Part shown: positions 60,031-64,000 of the stretch, piece after piece
Layout: each line of letters starts with the position of its first letter
Position numbering within the stretch: position 1 is the first letter of the stretch
Origin: Panopea generosa
Lineage: Eukaryota > Mollusca > Bivalvia > Adapedonta > Hiatellidae
Assembly: GCA_029582155.1 (NCBI GenBank)
Contig: CM055901.1
Coordinates: 48,729,228 to 48,793,227 of the forward strand
DNA length: 64,000 nt
Direction of reading: 5' to 3'
Notes under the pieces: model-generated
Databases searched by the model: none
What the model was told of the DNA's origin: nothing
What the model saw: only the letters and a program-made list of their open reading frames with translations
Program-made: the position numbers and the translations under genes

Positions 60031-61165
60031 TGTTGTTGTTTTTTAACTTTTATCTTTCCAAGCTGATATAAACGGAATACGCTATTTTGAAACTATGTCA
60101 TTCTATTTTCAGATGGAACCTACTATATTAGGGATCACAGCACATCTAACTGTTACATACATTATACAATACAATAGATTTAATATTAATGTGTTACTGT
60201 ATTGGTCGAGTCACATTATAAATAGAAAGACGTAATTTCACAAAAGCGTATTCGGTTTATACCCAATTTTGTTGTTGATTTCCTTTGCCATAATCTATAA
60301 ACTGTTATTCAGAATATGATGGTATCTTAGTGTTCATAATTAACAACTTGACAGTAAATTATATTTGAAAAAAAAACAAAAAAACGCATGAACACCAAAA
60401 TGTTGGGCATTTTATTTTTCAAGTTACTATTCTCATTAGGAGATATTCTTAAAACAATTTTGATTTTTTCCAGAAAGTAAAAATATTTTATTGATGACAG
60501 AAAACTGATATACTTACCTACACACAACCAGTGTATTTACATTGTATTCTACTGATATAACCAATGTTCACGCCCACCATTATCTCCATCTTCATAAAGC
60601 GCATGTAGCTGGACATGTACATGAAAATGATGTCATAATTATGCACCTGTAATAAAAATGACCCCCCCCCCCCCCCCCCCCCCCCCCCCCTGGCCGAGTT
60701 GTGGGTGGAGTAATAACCCATCTGTCAAAATACATGTTATGTTACTTGTCAATGATAGACCATCGATTGTCTTATTTTTGCTCATAAATCGTGAAAAGAA
60801 ACAGAGGTGTTGTAGGTGGCCAGTGGGCACTAATTGGGATCAAGTATTTATAATGGTTAATTACTCAAGCCACATGTATTATTGTTGTAGTACATGTAGA
60901 GTCAGAAGTGGTCCCATGCATGATTGTATATGTCATAGATGATTCCTCCCCCTAATTAAGCAATCATTACTGTACTGATTTATGTGGTCATGGCAGTGAC
61001 CTGACACATGTCATTGTTGCTTGACCATTGTGGGTCATTCAGACTTGATCTATAGTGCTGCTAATCAATAAATGAACATTGCTTTTGCATTGGATATGTC
61101 GACTCTTTGTGGTTGAAACCCCACCTTATATTTATATTTATCTCTTGTATTGTTCATTTCATACT
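60031..61165. other. Non-coding stretch with a poly-C run
   Basis: A C run lies at about 60662-60690. Pro- or Gly-rich open frames on both strands come from it. No gene was seen. Confidence 0.5.
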
Positions 61166-61167
61166 AA

Positions 61168-61405
61168 CTGCAGTGTTGGTCTAGGGTAGAGTGTCCGTCT
61201 GGCATTTGAAACATTGTATGTTCAATCTCCAGACAGGTCATTACCAAACTCTTGAAAAATGATTCTAGTAGCCTCCGTGTTTTGGAACTCCGCATTAAGG
61301 GGATAGTTCTAGGTATGGTCAGCCCAGTGTCAGTATTATGTGGCTGGATTGGGTATCATACCATGTGTCTGTATTATGATACTTCAGTTTGGCAGTGCAA
61401 GCAAT
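61168..61405 (+). mobile_element. SINE family 1 copy
   Basis: GCAGTGTTGGTCTAGGGTAG and GTATGTTCAATCTCCAGACA are the boxes; GTCAGCCCAGTGTCAGTATT, ATCATACCATGTGTCTGTAT and TGATACTTCAGTTTGGCAGT follow. It is cut off shortly before the next, reversed copy. Confidence 0.75.
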
Positions 61406-61419
61406 TGGCAATGGAATTG

Positions 61420-61690
61420 TAATTGCTGTACGGTGTTTAGCGTTGCTTTCAACAATTTTTCAATTATCATAACGGTGTCTACTTGAGACAGTTATCTAAA
61501 CACTGCCACACTGAAGTATCATACTGACACAGGGCCGACCAAGCCTAGCACTATCCTCTGAATGTTGAGCATCAAGTGAGGAAGCTTCTTGTACCACTTT
61601 TCAAGCATTTGGTATCATGCAGCAGACACATGGTATGATACTCCACCAAGTCACAGTATCCTTACACTGGGCAGACCAGATCATCAAAAT
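61420..61690 (-). mobile_element. SINE family 1, reversed tail copy plus fragment
   Basis: CGGTGTTTAGCGTTGCTTTC, GTCTACTTGAGACAGTTATC, GCCACACTGAAGTATCATAC and GAGCATCAAGTGAGGAAGCT run on the + strand. A further reversed fragment starts near 61616 (CATGCAGCAGACACATGGTA). With 61168-61405 this makes a tail-to-tail pair. Confidence 0.75.
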
Positions 61691-61724
61691 ATCATAGAGT
61701 ATGAGTTATGTGCCCTGTAATTGT

Positions 61725-62435
61725 CATAATATAGTGTGGAGGATGAGAGAAATGCCCTTTCAGTGTCAAAATATAGTGTGGAGGATGAGTTATGTGCCCT
61801 TTAAGTGTTAAATTATATTGAGGAGGATAAGTTATGTGCCCTTTAAGTGATAAATTATAGTGTGGAGGATGAGTTATGTGCCCTTTAAGTGTTAAATTAT
61901 AGTGTGGAGGAGGAGTTGTGTGCCCTTTAAGTGTTAAATTATTGTGCGGAGGGAGGAGTTATGTGCCCTTTAAGTGTTAAATTATAGTGTGGAGGAGGAG
62001 TTGTGTGCCCTTTAAGTGTTAAATTATAGTGCGGAGGGAGGAGTTATGTGCTCTTTAAGTGTTAAATTATAGTGTGGAGGAGGAGTTGTGTGCCCTTTAA
62101 GTGTTAAATTATAGTGTGGAGGAGGAGTTATGTGCCCTTTAAGTGTTAAATTATTGTTTGGAGGGAGGAGTTATGTGCCCTTTAAGTGTTTAATTATAGA
62201 GTGGAGGGAGGAGTTATGTGCCCTTTAAGTGTTAAATTATAGTGTGGAGGAGGAGTTGTGTGCCCTTTAAGTGTTAAATTATAGTGTGGAGGAGGAGTTA
62301 TGTGCCCTTTAAGTGTTAAATTATAGTGCGGAGGGAGGAGTTATGTGCTCTTTAAGTGTTAAATTATAGTGTGGAGGAGGAGTTGTGTGCCCTTTAAGTG
62401 TTAAATTATAGTGTGGAGGAGGAGTTATGTGCCCT
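61725..62435. repeat. 42-bp minisatellite, about 17 units
   Basis: The unit is GTGCCCTTTAAGTGTTAAAT followed by TATAGTGTGGAGGAGGAGTT plus AT or GT. Variants with GCGGAGGGAGGAG occur in blocks. It continues after the inserted MITE at 62677-62745. Confidence 0.95.
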
Positions 62436-62439
62436 TTAA

Positions 62440-62672
62440 CCCTTTACTTCATATAGACGCCTTTGGCCACCTCTAATATAGAAGGCTTTGGACAGCTAAT
62501 ATAGAAGGCTTTTGAAATATTTGGTGAATTATGTTAATATTAACTGACAGAGTGGAAAACAGTGCAGGAAGTGTTCAGATTGCTCGTTACAAGCAATCTT
62601 AACTCTTCCTGCACTGTTTTCAAAGGCCTTCTGTGACTGGTGCGGGAAAACTCGTTTCTATGAAGTAATGGG
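62440..62672 (+). mobile_element. TTAA MITE family A, intact copy in the minisatellite
   Basis: The minisatellite phrase GTGCCCTTTAAGTG is interrupted at TTAA. TTAA is present at 62436-62439 and 62673-62676, and the array resumes with GTGTTAAATTATAG. The element starts CCCTTTACTTCATATAGAC and ends TTTCTATGAAGTAATGGG. It is 233 bp with a central inverted repeat around GATTGCTCGTTACAAGCAAT. Confidence 0.92.
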
Positions 62673-62676
62673 TTAA

Positions 62677-62745
62677 GTGTTAAATTATAGTGTGGAGGTG
62701 GAGTTATGTGCCCTTTAAGTGTTAAATTATAGTATGGAGGGCAAG
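62677..62745. repeat. Minisatellite units right of the MITE
   Basis: Two more units of the 42-bp repeat (GTGTTAAATTATAGTGTGGA, TTATGTGCCCTTTAAGTGTT) continue the array. Confidence 0.9.
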
Positions 62746-63699
62746 TCACAATATAATATACAAGGTGCTGGGCCATAGAAAAAAAATGTTTCCCTGCTGC
62801 CTTTGTACCCCTCATATAATGTATGCACTCCACCCTTGTCCTGTGTGAAAGGGTAACCCAGTTTCTGACAGGTCTATATGTAACAGTGTATTGCTGTTAT
62901 GTAATACCTCTAGACATGGCCAACACATTAACACATTAATTATGTAATATTGACCTACAGACCTTCTAATTAACTTCTGCCTGCTGGCCCTAAATATATA
63001 TGCTATTACATGACTGACCTCTGTTCCTACTCATTATAACCACCCCTGGAGGCATTGTTACCCTCCTTTCAATCTCTGACATTCAAAATTTAAAAGCAAC
63101 TTTAATGGCATATTACTTTGTTAAATACTTAAAAGTTGAATGAATTTCTCCAGATTTTAAAGGAAAAAAATTTTAGAATTGGCAAAAAAATGAATTTGTC
63201 TAAAAACTCATGCCAGTTTTCAAGAACTTGTATAGGAGGATAGGAAACTTGCATCTCCTGACTAAATGTTGATGAAACAGCACAGGAAGGATTCATGATT
63301 TGCAAATTAATCATTCATAATTCACAGGCAACTGATTTCTTGTACACAAACTGCAAGTTGTATGTAATCTTAGATGTTTAAACATATTTTAATCACGCAA
63401 AATGCTCTTGAATTAAAGATATTGAGGTTTGAAGGAAAATTTCTTGTATTTGTCGTTATTTTAGCTACAGTTTACAAATTTTGTAATACTTCAACAATTT
63501 TAAACACAAAATTCTGGAAATGGTATTGTTTTGATAACAATTTCATTCTGCAGTGTAAGAATTTGGATTTGTATTCCTGATATGAATGGAAGTTAAGACA
63601 GTTAAAAACGAGATATTGTGTGATTTTGCCTGAATACACGAGTGTTCACACAATCTCAATCAGTTGCCTTTCCTTCTCTATGTAATCCTGTTTTTTATT
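62746..63699. other. Non-coding stretch, nothing recognised
   Basis: AT-rich DNA without recognised gene or repeat end. Confidence 0.45.
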
Positions 63700-64000
63700 A
63701 GCTCACCTAAGCCAAAGGCTCACAGGTGAGCTTTTGTGATCGCCTGTCATCCGTTGTCTGCCGTCCATCATCTGTCGTCTGTCGTTAACTTTTAGCTTCT
63801 AACAACTTCTCCTCTGAAACCACTGGGACAATTTTGATATAACTTCACAGAAATATTCCTTGGGTGACCCTCTACCAAGTTTGTTCAAGTCATCTTGATT
63901 TGTTAAAAAACATGGCCGCCAGGGGGCAGGGCAAGTTTAGTTAGTAAAAACCTAAAAAATCTTCTTGTCAGAAACTACTGGTTCGATTTTAAAATAATTT
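63700..64000 (+). repeat. Interspersed element starting with a hairpin (cut by window end)
   Basis: Begins AGCTCACCT ... AGGTGAGCT (63700-63732), an inverted repeat. Then CTTCACAGAAATATTCCTTG, CACCAAGTTTGTTCAA-like text, CATGGCCGCCAGGGGGCAGG and TCTTCTTGTCAGAAACTACT, matching 14947-15667. It continues past the window. Confidence 0.7.

Noticed and set aside
60119..60236. Strong acceptor (TTCTATTTTCAG) followed by an open stretch in phase 0
   Set aside because: No convincing donor follows and the peptide does not match the end of a SAM domain. It could only be a terminal exon, with no supporting evidence.
62540..62833. 97-codon frame on the - strand, and the similar 99-codon frame at 507-806
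   Set aside because: Both read across family A MITE copies; their similarity comes from the repeat, not from a conserved protein.

Overview
This window is eukaryotic, AT-rich and almost entirely non-coding. The repeat content points to a bivalve mollusc: tRNA-derived SINEs with a shared conserved 3' tail, pearl/CvA-like elements with ~160-bp internal tandem units, elements that begin with an 'AGCTCACCT' hairpin or end in a hairpin plus CTTG, MITEs at TTAA sites, and long minisatellites. No bacterial-style operons, rRNA or CRISPR arrays are present. The organism call is an inference from repeat style; no species can be named.

Only one gene is convincingly supported, on the + strand. Three short exons (9078-9125, 27384-27481, 40582-40716) have good splice sites and join in one open frame. 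They encode a cysteine-rich segment followed by the first two thirds of a SAM (sterile alpha motif) domain. The introns are about 18.3 kb and 13.1 kb. The upstream part of the gene lies outside or was not recognised. A possible next exon at 57009-57055 is tentative. Two adjacent coding-like fragments on the - strand (41502-42165) are of unknown identity.

Layout. 1-9 kb: a TTAA MITE, a ~0.6-kb repeat with a nested MITE, a TA-flanked element with a perfect hairpin, three SINEs, a 375-bp inverted-repeat element and a 1.9-kb hAT-like element. 9-27 kb (first intron): a pearl-like element, a SINE split by a TTAA MITE, an interspersed element at 15 kb, a 38-bp minisatellite (17.7-19.5 kb), many SINEs, and a 34-36-bp repeat array ending at the second exon. 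27-40 kb (second intron): SINE fragments, interspersed elements with hairpin ends, and DNA elements with terminal inverted repeats at 32.2, 33.3, 35.2, 37.5 and 38.4 kb. 40-64 kb: a (TA)n run, a 29-31-bp array, a large 28-bp minisatellite with higher-order structure (47.2-51.2 kb), nested DNA elements (54.8-56.3 kb), a ~322-bp unit element (58.3-59.5 kb) and a 42-bp minisatellite interrupted by an intact TTAA MITE (61.7-62.75 kb).

The strongest observations concern transposition. Several non-autonomous families use TTAA targets, with perfect target duplications inside tandem repeats or SINEs. Two repeat copies form an occupied/empty site pair. Several unrelated elements share hairpin-plus-CTTG 3' ends. 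No transposase or reverse transcriptase coding sequence was recognised.
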